Shown: positions 16,239-25,332 of the stretch, piece after piece
Position numbering within the stretch: position 1 is the stretch's first letter
How the letters are laid out: each line of letters starts with the position of its first letter
Assembly (NCBI GenBank): GCA_028681575.1
Contig: JAQUHX010000004.1
Location: 1-56,141 of the forward strand
Source of the DNA: Patescibacteria group bacterium
GTDB taxonomy: Bacteria; Patescibacteriota; Patescibacteriia; Patescibacteriales; UBA12465
Direction of reading: 5' to 3'
Length of the DNA stretch: 56,141 nt
Notes under the pieces: generated by a model
The model's input: the letters and a program-made list of their open reading frames with translations, nothing else
Database searches by the model: none
Told to the model about the DNA's origin: nothing
Position numbers and translations under genes: made by a program

Positions 16239-17399
16239 ATGAAAATTGCCCAAGTGGTTTGCGCCTTCCCTCCTTATCCAGGAGGGATTGGCCAAAGTGC
16301 TGCCCGTTTTGGGCAGCTGCTGGCAGCCAATCACGAACTAACAACTTTCACCCTTCATCCTTTAAGCGGCCCTAAAAACATTGAGCCTAATTTAGTTTAT
16401 TTAAAACCTTCACTTAGGGCGGGCCATGGCGGATTCCCCTTCTCCCTCTTCTGGCGCCTTAGAAAATATGAAGCAGTTTTTTTGCATTACCCGTTTTTTG
16501 GAGCTGATTTAATTATCTATTTATTCTTATTATTTCACCCGCGAAAAAAATTATTTATCCATTATCACATGGATACTAAAAATTTAAGCCTTGGTTTTAA
16601 ATTATTAGCCCTCCCTAGTCGCTTAGTGAAAAAAAAATTATTTGCCCGAGCTACAAAAATTTCTGCTGCCAGTCTTGACTATCTCGCTCACGGGCAAGTA
16701 GCCCCCTTCCTTAAAAGTTGGCCTGATAAATTTATAGCACTTCCTTTTGGTCTAGATACAAATCGTTATCGCCCAAAACTTCCTAGCGAAAATGACGACT
16801 TAACCGCAAAAGGAAAAAAGATTGTCGATTTTGTTAATCACAACTTTATTAAACGTGGCCGCGTCAATTTACTCTTTGTCGGTGGTTTAGATAGCGCTCA
16901 TTATTTTAAAGGACTTAATTTTTTACTCCCGGCACTTGCCAAATTACGTTTTAAAAACTGGCAACTAACAATTGTTGGTGACGGCGACTTACGTCTAAGT
17001 TACGAAAAACAAGCAGAGGAATTAAATCTAAGACGCCAAATAAAATTTGTCGGCCGACTTAGTGAGGAGGAGTTAATCCGCACCTACCAAAACAGCGACC
17101 TATTTATTCTTCCCTCAATTAATCGTCACGAAGCTTTTGGCCTTGTCTTAACCGAAGCGATGGCTTGTGGCGTCCCGGTAATTGCTTCTGACTTACCAGG
17201 GGTTAGAACCGTCTTTCGCCCAGGAATTGATGGTCTACTAGCAAAGCCTCGAGAAATTGACGACTTAGCTACCAAAATTGCAGCTTTAGTTGGCGATGAA
17301 CCAAAACGAAAAGCTTACGGACGTTCAGCTCGAGACTATGCTGTTTTAAAATACTCATTAGAAACTAGCGACCAAATTTTAAAAGAAATGTTTTTGTGA
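16239..17399 (+). CDS. GT4 family glycosyltransferase
   Basis: GT-B fold, retaining glycosyltransferase with the N-terminal acceptor part (PPYPGGIGQSAARFGQLLA) and a C-terminal GT4 donor part (LLFVGGLDSAHYFKGLNFLL, then HEAFGLVLTEAMACGVPV with the E-x7-E pair and DLPGVRTVF). Length 386 is usual. It ends at a TGA that overlaps the GTG start of the next glycosyltransferase, so both are translated together. Substrate is unknown; an envelope glycan is the best guess from the context. Confidence 0.9.
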   Translation: MKIAQVVCAFPPYPGGIGQSAARFGQLLAANHELTTFTLHPLSGPKNIEPNLVYLKPSLRAGHGGFPFSLFWRLRKYEAVFLHYPFFGADLIIYLFLLFHPRKKLFIHYHMDTKNLSLGFKLLALPSRLVKKKLFARATKISAASLDYLAHGQVAPFLKSWPDKFIALPFGLDTNRYRPKLPSENDDLTAKGKKIVDFVNHNFIKRGRVNLLFVGGLDSAHYFKGLNFLLPALAKLRFKNWQLTIVGDGDLRLSYEKQAEELNLRRQIKFVGRLSEEELIRTYQNSDLFILPSINRHEAFGLVLTEAMACGVPVIASDLPGVRTVFRPGIDGLLAKPREIDDLATKIAALVGDEPKRKAYGRSARDYAVLKYSLETSDQILKEMFL

Positions 17400-18493
17400 A
17401 AATCTTATTACTCAACAATTTATTTATCCCTTATCAGCGCGGTGGTGCCGAGCGGATTGTCGAGTTAAGTGCTCAAGAATTTAAAGATGCTGGTCACAGC
17501 GTCAAAATTGTTTGCACTTACCCCAAACACGCCCGGAAAAAAGATACAGAACGAGAAGATGTCTTTTACCTGCCTTCAAATTATTACCACTTAAGCGAGA
17601 AGAGTTTCGTCTATCGCTTCTTCTGGCAGATAATTAATTTATTTAATTTTACTCAGGCCAGGCGTCTACAAAAAATTTTAAAACAAGAAAAACCAGATTT
17701 AATTATTGCTCATAATCTAATGGGCTTAGGGGGCTTTATTCCCAAAATAATAAAAAAACAAGGAAGCAAGCTAATCTTAACCCTCCACGATATTCAGTGG
17801 CTACATCCATCTGGTTTACTTTATTTTGGGGAAGAGAAAATTATTGATATCCTGCCAGCCAAAATTTATCAATTTTTAGGAAAATGTTTATTAAAAAGCG
17901 GGCCACAAAACACTCAAATTATCGCCCCCTCAGCCTGGCTCTTAAACCTCTACCAAAAACGAGGATTTTTCAAAAATCAAATCTGCACAGTAATTCCCAA
18001 CCCCTTAGCAATAAATAAAAATATAACTCAATCAAGACAAAAACAATTTTTATTTATCGGCCAAGCTGGTCATCATAAAGGCTTAGACCTATTTTTAAAA
18101 GCGGCTGCCAGCTTCCCTGCTTACACTTTTGCTGTTATCGGTGAACATTTAGAAAAAAGTCTTAATAACAATGTTAAATTCTTAGGGCGGCTAAGCAGCT
18201 TGGAAGTAAATACTGAGCTAGCTCAAAGTCTTGCCTTAATTGTTCCCTCTCGTTGCTACGAAAACTCTCCAACAGTTATCTATGAAGCCCAGCAAACAGA
18301 AACACCTGTAATTGCTGCTGCTTTAGGCGGCATCCCAGAATTAATCGACCGCTGGGGCGGATTGCTTTTTGAACCCGATAATTTAAACAGTCTAATTGAA
18401 ACACTAAATTATTTTATAAAAGAAGGGGCGCCCCTTAAGACACCCCCGCTCCCGCCGCCATACGGCGAACAAGTTTTAAATTTAGTTAACTAA
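17396..18493 (+). CDS. GT4 family glycosyltransferase, GTG start
   Basis: GT-B glycosyltransferase with NNLFIPYQRGGAERIVELSA at the N-terminus and a GT4 donor domain (FIGQAGHHKGLDLFLKAA, then YENSPTVIYEAQQTETPV with the E-x7-E pair and ALGGIPELI). The GTG start at 17396 overlaps the previous stop (GTGA). Length 365. The last 20 or so residues (LKTPPLPPPYGEQVLNLVN) are encoded by an unusually GC-rich, palindrome-bearing stretch and look unlike the family's normal tail. The gene ends 1 base from the convergent SDR gene, with no visible terminator. Confidence 0.88.
   Translation: MKILLLNNLFIPYQRGGAERIVELSAQEFKDAGHSVKIVCTYPKHARKKDTEREDVFYLPSNYYHLSEKSFVYRFFWQIINLFNFTQARRLQKILKQEKPDLIIAHNLMGLGGFIPKIIKKQGSKLILTLHDIQWLHPSGLLYFGEEKIIDILPAKIYQFLGKCLLKSGPQNTQIIAPSAWLLNLYQKRGFFKNQICTVIPNPLAINKNITQSRQKQFLFIGQAGHHKGLDLFLKAAASFPAYTFAVIGEHLEKSLNNNVKFLGRLSSLEVNTELAQSLALIVPSRCYENSPTVIYEAQQTETPVIAAALGGIPELIDRWGGLLFEPDNLNSLIETLNYFIKEGAPLKTPPLPPPYGEQVLNLVN
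18425..18467 (+). repeat. GC-rich palindromic patch inside the GT4 3' end
   Basis: A self-complementary GGGGCGCCCC (18425-18434) is followed by a hairpin CGCCG-CCATA-CGGCG (18453-18467). The composition is far more GC-rich than the surrounding gene. It is translated in frame into a Pro-rich tail. It may be an inserted palindromic element or a transcription stop signal for the convergent junction. Confidence 0.45.
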
Positions 18494-18494
18494 A

Positions 18495-19517
18495 TTAACC
18501 TTCAAATCCTTGGGCCCGACTAGCTGACTGTAAAGAAATGATTGTTTTTTTAATACCATTTTCCAAGGTTACCACCGGCATCCAACCTAAAACATTGCGT
18601 GCCTGATAAATATCAGGCAGGAGGAGCTCAGTTAAAAATAATCTATCCTCGGAATAAACAATCGGAGATTCAGATTCCGTTTCCTTGATAATCATTTGTG
18701 CCAACTCTGTCACATTAACATCAACATCGGAACCAATATTTATTGGCCCCGCCAGATTAGAATTGGCCATTTTAATTACACCATCGATTGCATCATCAAC
18801 ATAACAAAAAGACGAAGAAAATTTTTCATTGCCAAAAATTACCAAAGGTTTATTTTTAATAGCCGAATAAACCAAATCTGGAATAAGCTGGTCATCATCT
18901 AAGGTCATGCGTGGTCCATAAATTCTGAAGAAACGAATAATTTTTGTATCCAGGTTATGAGTCTCGCGATAAGAATTAACCATTGTTTCAGCAAAACGCT
19001 TACCCTCGTCGTAAGCGGCCCGCGGAGACAATTGATTAATAATGCCTAAATCTTCTTCTTTTGCTTTTTTGCCAATATTGTTAATATCGCGCCCACCATA
19101 AACAACTGAAGAAGAAAATTGAATAAATTTCGCCTGATTTTGAACGGCTAACTCTAGTAAATTATAAACTACCAAGGAATTAGCTTTTATAATTTCTAAA
19201 AGATTTTTAACAAAATGTTTCGGAGACAAAGGACAAGCCAAATTATAAATCTCTTGTATTCCTTGAAATTTTATCTTAAATCTTTCTAAAATTTTAATTT
19301 CTGCTAAATTCAAAGGTTGAGTTAAGTCGTGATTAATAAAAATAAAATCAGGGTTTGCTAATAAATGATCGATATTTTTCTGCTGCCCAGTAATAAAATT
19401 ATCAACACAAATAACTTTGCAAGTTTTTATTAATTCGTCACAAAGGTGAGAGCCAATAAAACCCGCCCCACCAGCTACTAAAACATTTTTTTTATCAAAA
19501 ATAACTTTTTTAGCCAT
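18495..19517 (-). CDS. Extended SDR, UDP-glucuronate decarboxylase-like
   Basis: NAD-dependent sugar-nucleotide enzyme. The Rossmann motif GGAGFIGSHLC is at 16-26, the catalytic Ser/Tyr/Lys are in FSSSVVYG (134-141) and YDEGKRFAETM (Tyr169, Lys173), and FRIYGPRM and SFCYVDDAIDG follow. The phrases IYNLACPLSP and YDEGKRFAET are typical of UDP-xylose synthase rather than 4-epimerases, so UDP-GlcA decarboxylation is the best guess. Length 340. It is the last gene of the long minus-strand run, 6 bases after the subtilase. Substrate is not proven. Confidence 0.8.
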   Translation of the reverse strand: MAKKVIFDKKNVLVAGGAGFIGSHLCDELIKTCKVICVDNFITGQQKNIDHLLANPDFIFINHDLTQPLNLAEIKILERFKIKFQGIQEIYNLACPLSPKHFVKNLLEIIKANSLVVYNLLELAVQNQAKFIQFSSSVVYGGRDINNIGKKAKEEDLGIINQLSPRAAYDEGKRFAETMVNSYRETHNLDTKIIRFFRIYGPRMTLDDDQLIPDLVYSAIKNKPLVIFGNEKFSSSFCYVDDAIDGVIKMANSNLAGPINIGSDVDVNVTELAQMIIKETESESPIVYSEDRLFLTELLLPDIYQARNVLGWMPVVTLENGIKKTIISLQSASRAQGFEG

Positions 19518-19523
19518 ATAGTT

Positions 19524-21551
19524 CTAATTATTAAAGCGAATTAAATTAACATTAACCCCACCTGTGAAACTCTCAGGATAAGCGTAAAACGAAGCCATTA
19601 AACTGCCATCGCGTTCAAAAACACGTGCGTGGGCTGTACCACCAGCCTGGGCGCCGGTAATAATTTCAGAAATACCGTCATTGGAAACATCACCAGCCGC
19701 TAAACTGACTCCGCCTCGCCAATTAGAATTATAAGCTAAAAATTGTTGCTGCAAAAGACCATGATTATCAAAAATTCTAACTTGGGGAACATAAGCACCG
19801 GCCGGAGCGACAATAATACTATCGCGCTGACCATTCTTTCGACCATACAAAGAAGCACTGGCAACATTTAATCCACCGTGATAATCAGACGGGTAAACAT
19901 AAAAAGCGGCTTCTAATTTAGCTTGCTGATTAAAAATTTTAACAATTGGTTTATTCCCTTCTCCTAAACCGATAATAAGTTCTAAATTACCATTACCATC
20001 AACATCGCCCAAAGCAACACTTAAGCCACCTCGATCTAAAATATCGTCAGCAAAGAATTGTTGTAGAACCTGCCCCGCGCCATTAAACACCCGGACATGT
20101 GGGCCGCCGCCTGGACCAGGAACGGTAATTATTTCTGAGTGGCCATCTTGATTATAATCACCGACAACCAGACGAACACCTCCTTTAAAGTCGCGATCGT
20201 AAGCCAGGAACTCTTTTAAAAGCTTACCTTTCTGGTCATAAATTCGCACCCAGGGTTCAGCCCCCGCCCCGTTAGCAGTAATAATTTTTATTTTTCCATC
20301 TCCTTGAAGATCACCGGTAGCAGCCATTAAACCTTGCGGCGATGAAGAAGAAAAAGGAGTGCTAGTAGCGCCATCTAGGCTAGCAAATAAAATTTCTTCG
20401 CTACCACTATAAGGTGTTAGCAATAAAAGATTAACATGATCAAAGAGAAGCTGTCTGGCAGAAGAAACTGCCGCCGCCGCATTTACCCGCCCAAAACCAA
20501 GTTGACCAGAATAATCGGGGTTTAAAAGAGTAATTGAATCAGCTGAGCCCAAAACTAAACCAACCACATCAGCCCGACTTAAATTAGGATTGGCTTGAGC
20601 TGTTAAAGCCATCACCCCAGAGACAACAGCGGTTGCCATGCTGGTCCCCGACCAATAACCATCATAATAAGGATTTATTGTTTCCGGATTACTTCCGGGC
20701 GTAATCGTGCTAAAAAAACTAATTCCCGGCGCGGTAATATCAATACAGTTTTCGCCATAACCAGAAAAAGGAGTTTTTTGATCTAAAGCATCAGTGGCCG
20801 CTACCCCAACGACCATATTTTCCCAACGGCTACCATCCATACAGGCGGGATAAATTGGATTTTTAGCGGTATTACGACCATCACCAGCAGCTTGGTCATT
20901 GCCAGCAGCGGCAACAACAATGATTCCTGCTTCATAAGCGCGTTTTATTGCCCCCGCTAAAGAATCATTATAATTATAAGTAACAAAACTTAAATTAATA
21001 ATATCTGCCTTATTTTTAATCGCATAATCAATTGCCCGAACAACAGCACTCACTCGCCCCTCGCCACGATCATTTAAAACTCTTAGCGGCATAATATTAG
21101 TCCGCCAAGCGAGGCCAGTAATTCCTTGATTATTATTGCCGCTCGCTCCAATAATTCCAGCAATCATTGTGCCATGAGAAACCCCCGCCTCAGTCCAACC
21201 GGTTTCAAATTTGGGGGAAGGATCAAAAGAGTCATCAACAAAATCCCAGCCGTAAACATCATCAATGAAGCCATTGCCATCATCATCTATCTCATTATCT
21301 GGAATTTCATCTGTATTAATCCAAATATTACCTTTTAAATCTGGGTGAGAAATGTCAATGCCAGCATCAATAACGGCAACCGTGATATCGGGAGCGCCGG
21401 AGACAATTTTCCAAGCTTCATCAGCCTTAATTTTAGACAAATACCATTGACGCAGATAAAAAGGATCGTCAGGCAGTAAGCGCGCTGAAGCGTTAAGGGG
21501 AAAGAAAAAAATAACTATTAAAAATAAAGTGATTATTTTGCTAATCTTCAT
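19524..21551 (-). CDS. Secreted subtilisin-like (S8) peptidase with FG-GAP repeats
   Basis: A signal peptide (about 1-23, ending ASA) precedes an S8 catalytic domain: Asp62 in AVIDAGID, His126 in SHGTMIAGI, oxyanion Asn218 in AAAGND and Ser304 in SGTSMATAVV. From about residue 395 to the end come several FG-GAP/VCBS-type repeats with Ca-binding-like Asp/Asn loops (GDYNQDGHSEIITV, GDVDGNGNLELIIG, GDVSNDGISEIITG) forming a probable beta-propeller. Total length 675. It should act outside the membrane, perhaps on surface proteins. It lies 17 bases after a GT4 and 6 before the UXS-like gene. Confidence 0.92.
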   Translation of the reverse strand: MKISKIITLFLIVIFFFPLNASARLLPDDPFYLRQWYLSKIKADEAWKIVSGAPDITVAVIDAGIDISHPDLKGNIWINTDEIPDNEIDDDGNGFIDDVYGWDFVDDSFDPSPKFETGWTEAGVSHGTMIAGIIGASGNNNQGITGLAWRTNIMPLRVLNDRGEGRVSAVVRAIDYAIKNKADIINLSFVTYNYNDSLAGAIKRAYEAGIIVVAAAGNDQAAGDGRNTAKNPIYPACMDGSRWENMVVGVAATDALDQKTPFSGYGENCIDITAPGISFFSTITPGSNPETINPYYDGYWSGTSMATAVVSGVMALTAQANPNLSRADVVGLVLGSADSITLLNPDYSGQLGFGRVNAAAAVSSARQLLFDHVNLLLLTPYSGSEEILFASLDGATSTPFSSSSPQGLMAATGDLQGDGKIKIITANGAGAEPWVRIYDQKGKLLKEFLAYDRDFKGGVRLVVGDYNQDGHSEIITVPGPGGGPHVRVFNGAGQVLQQFFADDILDRGGLSVALGDVDGNGNLELIIGLGEGNKPIVKIFNQQAKLEAAFYVYPSDYHGGLNVASASLYGRKNGQRDSIIVAPAGAYVPQVRIFDNHGLLQQQFLAYNSNWRGGVSLAAGDVSNDGISEIITGAQAGGTAHARVFERDGSLMASFYAYPESFTGGVNVNLIRFNN

Positions 21552-21568
21552 AAACTTATGATATCACA

Positions 21569-22786
21569 CTATTTCCGATTTTCTATAAGTGCCAAAGTTT
21601 CAGTGGCACAACGATACCAACTAAACTTTTTGGCTTGACGAAAGCCGCGCTCGCGTAAATCAGCTCGCAACTCCTTATTAATAACTATTTCAGCCATTGC
21701 TTCAGCAATATCACTGTAATCAAAGTGATTAAAATAACGAACCGCCTCCCCGGCCACCTCTTTTAAAACTGGGATATTAGAAACAGCTGTCGGCGTTCCC
21801 GAAGCCAAAGCCTGTAAAACCGGAATGCCAAAACCTTCATGCTTAGTAGGAAAAATAAAAGCACTTGCTTGCTGAAAGATAAATGGCAATTCCTCTTCTT
21901 CAACCCAACCAGGCATAATAACTTCAAGATCTAAATCAAACTCTTCAATCGCATACTTTACCTCATCATAACCATAACTAGCATTACCAATTAAAACAAG
22001 CTTCTCTTTAATCTCCGGGTATTCTTCCCGCAATAGAGCCAAGGCTTCAATCAGGGCAGGAGTATTTTTCTTTTTTTCCAAACGCCCAACATACAAAAAA
22101 TAGGGACGAGTAATTCCATAGCGCCTGAGACAATTATCTGCTTCGGACTCTGAAGATAGGCTTGGTTGATATAACTCGGAAGCAAAGCCATTATGAATAA
22201 CTTTAATTTTTCCCGGATCCGCAAAAGGAAAACAATCTAAAATTTCTTGTTTAGTAAAATCGGAAACGGTAATAATTGTCGAAGCGTGTCGCAAAGAAAA
22301 AGCTGTTGACCAATTAAGATACTCCAAAGTCGTCCCTCGATAACGCCCTCCGGTAAACAGTTTAATTAAAAATTTAAGAAAACGCCGACGCGCGGCAGTT
22401 CTAGCTTTAGGGCCCTCTTCACGATAAACTTCTTCTTCGCGAGCAAAGGCAACATCGTGAATAGTATTAATTGTCCGGCGCGGATGGATTAAAGGCAAAC
22501 CGTGAGCAGGAACAAACAAAACATCAGGAGAATTAAAAAGCATTTCTAAAGATAAACGGCCAAGAGTCCAAAAAGAAGTAAATGGCCAAGACAGAATCCG
22601 AAAATCAAAATTAGGAGCCGCCGCAAGCAATTCTTGAAGCTCTGTAGATGGCTTCTTATCAAGATAGAGACGATAGTGATTGTGGCGATCAAGACGAGCT
22701 AATTCCTTAATTAAATAAAAAGAATACCACTCAGTCCCCGTCTTCTTTTGTCTATTGGCGCGCGAGGCATCTAAACCAATCAACAT
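21569..22786 (-). CDS. GT4 family glycosyltransferase
   Basis: GT-B enzyme: MLIGLDASRANRQKKTGTEWYSFYLIKEL at the N-terminus, then the GT4 donor domain (FLYVGRLEKKKNTPALIEAL and HEGFGIPVLQALASGTPTAVSNIPVLKEV). The second Glu of the usual E-x7-E motif is Gln here (EGFGIPVLQ), a departure that occurs in some active members. Length 405 is usual. It resembles mannosyl/rhamnosyl transferases that open with a TGxGxY-like motif. It sits 24 bases after an MreB-family gene, linking surface glycan work with the shape cytoskeleton. Confidence 0.88.
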   Translation of the reverse strand: MLIGLDASRANRQKKTGTEWYSFYLIKELARLDRHNHYRLYLDKKPSTELQELLAAAPNFDFRILSWPFTSFWTLGRLSLEMLFNSPDVLFVPAHGLPLIHPRRTINTIHDVAFAREEEVYREEGPKARTAARRRFLKFLIKLFTGGRYRGTTLEYLNWSTAFSLRHASTIITVSDFTKQEILDCFPFADPGKIKVIHNGFASELYQPSLSSESEADNCLRRYGITRPYFLYVGRLEKKKNTPALIEALALLREEYPEIKEKLVLIGNASYGYDEVKYAIEEFDLDLEVIMPGWVEEEELPFIFQQASAFIFPTKHEGFGIPVLQALASGTPTAVSNIPVLKEVAGEAVRYFNHFDYSDIAEAMAEIVINKELRADLRERGFRQAKKFSWYRCATETLALIENRK

Positions 22787-22810
22787 AAAACTCTAAAATA
22801 AAAAGGCGAC

Positions 22811-23818
22811 TTATTTAGTCGCCAAAATACTCCGTTTATAGGAGTCTAAATTATCTAAGGCGATTCCCGTTCCCTTAACAACACACAAAAGAGCGTCATC
22901 AGCTACATAGGCCGGCACACCAGTTGTTCGAGAAATTAATTGATCCATATTCCGTAGCAAGGCACTGCCGCCGGTTAAAACAATCCCCTTATCCATAATA
23001 TCCGCTGCCAATTCAGGTGGAGTCATATTTAAAACTTTTTTAGCCGCAGCCACAATCGCCTCTAGTTCATTTTGGATTGCTTCGGTAACATCATCACTTG
23101 AAACAGTAATACTCCGTGGCAAGCCAGTGACAATATCGCGTCCACGAATCTCCATATACAACTTGTCTTCCATATACAGAGCGGAGCCAATATTAATTTT
23201 AATTTCTTCAGCGGTTCGGTCACCAATTGCTAAATTATATTTTTTACGAACGAATTCTAAAATAGCCGCATCAAATTTATTGCCACCAACACGAACAGAG
23301 GTAGAAGAAACAACACCGCCTAAAGAAATAACCGCCATTTCAGCAGTCCCCCCGCCAACATCAATAACCATATGTCCAGTTGCTGAACCAATCGGAATAT
23401 CAGCCCCGATTGCGGCCGCAACCGGCTCTTTAATGATATAAGTCGCTTTAGCTCCTGCTGAAGTAGCGGCCTCAATAACTGCTCGCCGTTCAGTGGAAGA
23501 AATGCCAGCCGGAACCGAAATCATTACCTCAGGACGTAAAAAACGCATCCCGCCAATAGTTTTATTAATAAAATAGCGAATCATTGCTTCAGTAGTTCGG
23601 TAATCAGCAATCACCCCTTCTTTTAAAGGTTGAACAGCTTTAATTGTATCTGGAGTACGCCCCAACATATCTTTAGCCTCATTGCCAACCGCTAAAATTT
23701 TATTATCATCAATAGAAATAGCAACCACTGAAGGCTCATTAATCACTATCCCTCTTTTAGGGAGATAGACTAATGTATAGGTTGTTCCCAAATCAATGCC
23801 GATTCGCTTAATAAACAT
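22811..23818 (-). CDS. MreB-family actin homologue, second copy
   Basis: Actin-like ATPase forming membrane-bound filaments that guide side-wall synthesis. Phosphate-1 motif GIDLGTTYTLVYL (7-19), VAVGNEAKDMLGRTP-like region, phosphate-2 VIDVGGGTAEMAVISLGG and adenosine motif VLTGGSALLRNMDQ are complete. Length 335. It is a paralogue of the mreB at 28609-29655 but is not next to mreC/mreD; it lies between a response regulator and a glycosyltransferase. It could be a specialised MreB or Mbl-like protein. The 86-base upstream gap shows a weak 5-bp hairpin and no clear promoter. Confidence 0.9.
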   Translation of the reverse strand: MFIKRIGIDLGTTYTLVYLPKRGIVINEPSVVAISIDDNKILAVGNEAKDMLGRTPDTIKAVQPLKEGVIADYRTTEAMIRYFINKTIGGMRFLRPEVMISVPAGISSTERRAVIEAATSAGAKATYIIKEPVAAAIGADIPIGSATGHMVIDVGGGTAEMAVISLGGVVSSTSVRVGGNKFDAAILEFVRKKYNLAIGDRTAEEIKINIGSALYMEDKLYMEIRGRDIVTGLPRSITVSSDDVTEAIQNELEAIVAAAKKVLNMTPPELAADIMDKGIVLTGGSALLRNMDQLISRTTGVPAYVADDALLCVVKGTGIALDNLDSYKRSILATK

Positions 23819-23904
23819 ATTTTTCTAATATTCAGCAAAAAATGCCAAATTTAGTCGCTATTAATTAACGACTTAACCCCTAAGTTATAACGGAAAAATA
23901 GAAA

Positions 23905-24351
23905 TTAGTCAATCTCCATAATTTCATCACCATTGTTCCAGCTATCATCAGTATCCTCCCCTAAACGTTCGGAATTCGCCATAATTTTTTTAACTTTTTC
24001 AGCAAACTCATAAGTATCAAACTCATCTTTAGGGAAAAAGTAATCGGCGCCAATCTCTAAAGTTCTGGCCCGGCTATCTTCGTCAGAAATGTCCGAAAAA
24101 ATAAAAATTGGTAACTCAACTAATTCGGCATCATTTTTTATTCTTTTAATAATTTCAAAACCATCCAAGTTTGGCAAAATAACATCTAAAATCAAATAAT
24201 CGGGACGGAAATCAATAATATCATCAATAATTTCCTCTAACTCTTCCTCTCCTTCATGCGTCTCGACGGTTAAGCCATCAGCACTAAAATTTGCCTCCAG
24301 GCTATAAAGGATATTAGCATCATCTTCGATAATAAAAAGTTTTTTACTCAT
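23905..24351 (-). CDS. Single-domain response regulator with acidic tail
   Basis: Receiver domain only: acidic pocket Glu9-Asp10-Asp11, phospho-acceptor Asp56 in YLILDVILPNLDG, switch Ser86 and conserved Lys108 (FFPKDE). After residue 125 a 23-residue acidic tail follows (GEDTDDSWNNGDEIMEID) with no DNA-binding domain. I use the ATG at 24351 (148 residues); the longer frame overlaps rfbB and adds a hydrophobic segment without homology. No histidine kinase is nearby. It may act by protein contact, perhaps on the neighbouring MreB or glycan genes. Confidence 0.88.
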   Translation of the reverse strand: MSKKLFIIEDDANILYSLEANFSADGLTVETHEGEEELEEIIDDIIDFRPDYLILDVILPNLDGFEIIKRIKNDAELVELPIFIFSDISDEDSRARTLEIGADYFFPKDEFDTYEFAEKVKKIMANSERLGEDTDDSWNNGDEIMEID

Positions 24352-24362
24352 AAAAATTAAAA

Positions 24363-25328
24363 TTAAGAACGCAAAGAGCGCCACCAAGAAGGATTGTCTT
24401 GATACCACTTGATTGTTCGCGCTAGACCTTCCTCCCAGCTTACCTGTGGTTGAAAATTCAACTGACGGTTTGCTTTAGAAAAATCAATTGCGTAACGCAA
24501 GTCGTGACCAAGGCGATCGGCCACATATTCAATCCTGTCTTCACTTTGCCCCATTAGGCGTAAAATATCTTTAGTTAATGAAAGGTTGTCACGCTCACTA
24601 TCTCCCCCTAAACAATAAGTTTCTCCAATTTTGCCCTGACTAATAATTAACTCCAAGCCACGGTTGTGATCATCAACATAAATCCAATCCCGAATATTCT
24701 TACCCTCGCCATAAATTGTCACCGGCTGATCATTCAAAAGATTAGTAATAAAATGTGGAATTAATTTTTCCGGATGCTGATAAGGACCATAATTATTAGA
24801 ACAATTAGAGATTGTCACCGGTAGGCCATAAGTATGATAATAAGCACGAACTAAATGATCAGAGGCAGCTTTTGAAGCGCTGTAGGGAGAACGGGGATCG
24901 TAAGGTGTGATTTCAGAAAACTTTGGCGAATCAAAGTCTAGAGCACCAAAAACTTCATCTGTTGAAACATGATGAAAACGTTTTAATCCGTGACGTTTAG
25001 CCGCCTCTAGCAATACCCTGGTTCCTTCAACATTAGTTTGAATAAAAGCAGCGCTATCAGAAATAGACCGGTCAACATGGCTTTCTGCTGCAAAATGAAC
25101 AATTAAATCACAATCAGAAACCAACTTATCTACCAAATCCCAATCCAAAATATTCCCTTTGACAAACTGATAATTAGGATTAGATTCTAAATCCTGTAAA
25201 CTTTCTGGATTAGCAGCATAAGTTAAAGCATCTAGATTAACAATTTTATCAAGTGGGTGCTTAGCTAACCAATAGTGAATAAAATTGGAACCAATGAAAC
25301 CAGCCCCTCCGGTAACTAAAATTTTCAT
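24363..25328 (-). CDS. rfbB: dTDP-glucose 4,6-dehydratase
   Basis: Makes dTDP-4-keto-6-deoxyglucose, the precursor of rhamnose and other deoxysugars. NAD motif GGAGFIGSNF (7-16), HFAAESHVDRSI, active-site STDEVFG (122-128) with the Asp-Glu pair, and YSASK (Tyr149, Lys153) are all present; it ends with the typical NPSWWRSL. Length 321. An RmlC-like epimerase gene lies two genes upstream, but rmlA and rmlD are not in this window. Gap from the HIT gene is 4 bases. Confidence 0.95.
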   Translation of the reverse strand: MKILVTGGAGFIGSNFIHYWLAKHPLDKIVNLDALTYAANPESLQDLESNPNYQFVKGNILDWDLVDKLVSDCDLIVHFAAESHVDRSISDSAAFIQTNVEGTRVLLEAAKRHGLKRFHHVSTDEVFGALDFDSPKFSEITPYDPRSPYSASKAASDHLVRAYYHTYGLPVTISNCSNNYGPYQHPEKLIPHFITNLLNDQPVTIYGEGKNIRDWIYVDDHNRGLELIISQGKIGETYCLGGDSERDNLSLTKDILRLMGQSEDRIEYVADRLGHDLRYAIDFSKANRQLNFQPQVSWEEGLARTIKWYQDNPSWWRSLRS

Positions 25329-25332
25329 GGTA

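Noticed and set aside
15194-17399. Possible UGA recoding, as in some CPR lineages
   Set aside because: TGA ends the ATPase-like gene and the first GT4 exactly where the family ends and where the next gene starts, so UGA is a real stop here.
23819-23904. Terminator between the response regulator and the second mreB
   Set aside because: The AGTCG/CGACT stem is only 5 bp with a long AT loop and no proper T-run follows.
24352-24408. N-terminal hydrophobic extension of the response regulator
   Set aside because: The extension lies over the rfbB 3' end and the receiver fold begins at the ATG at 24351.
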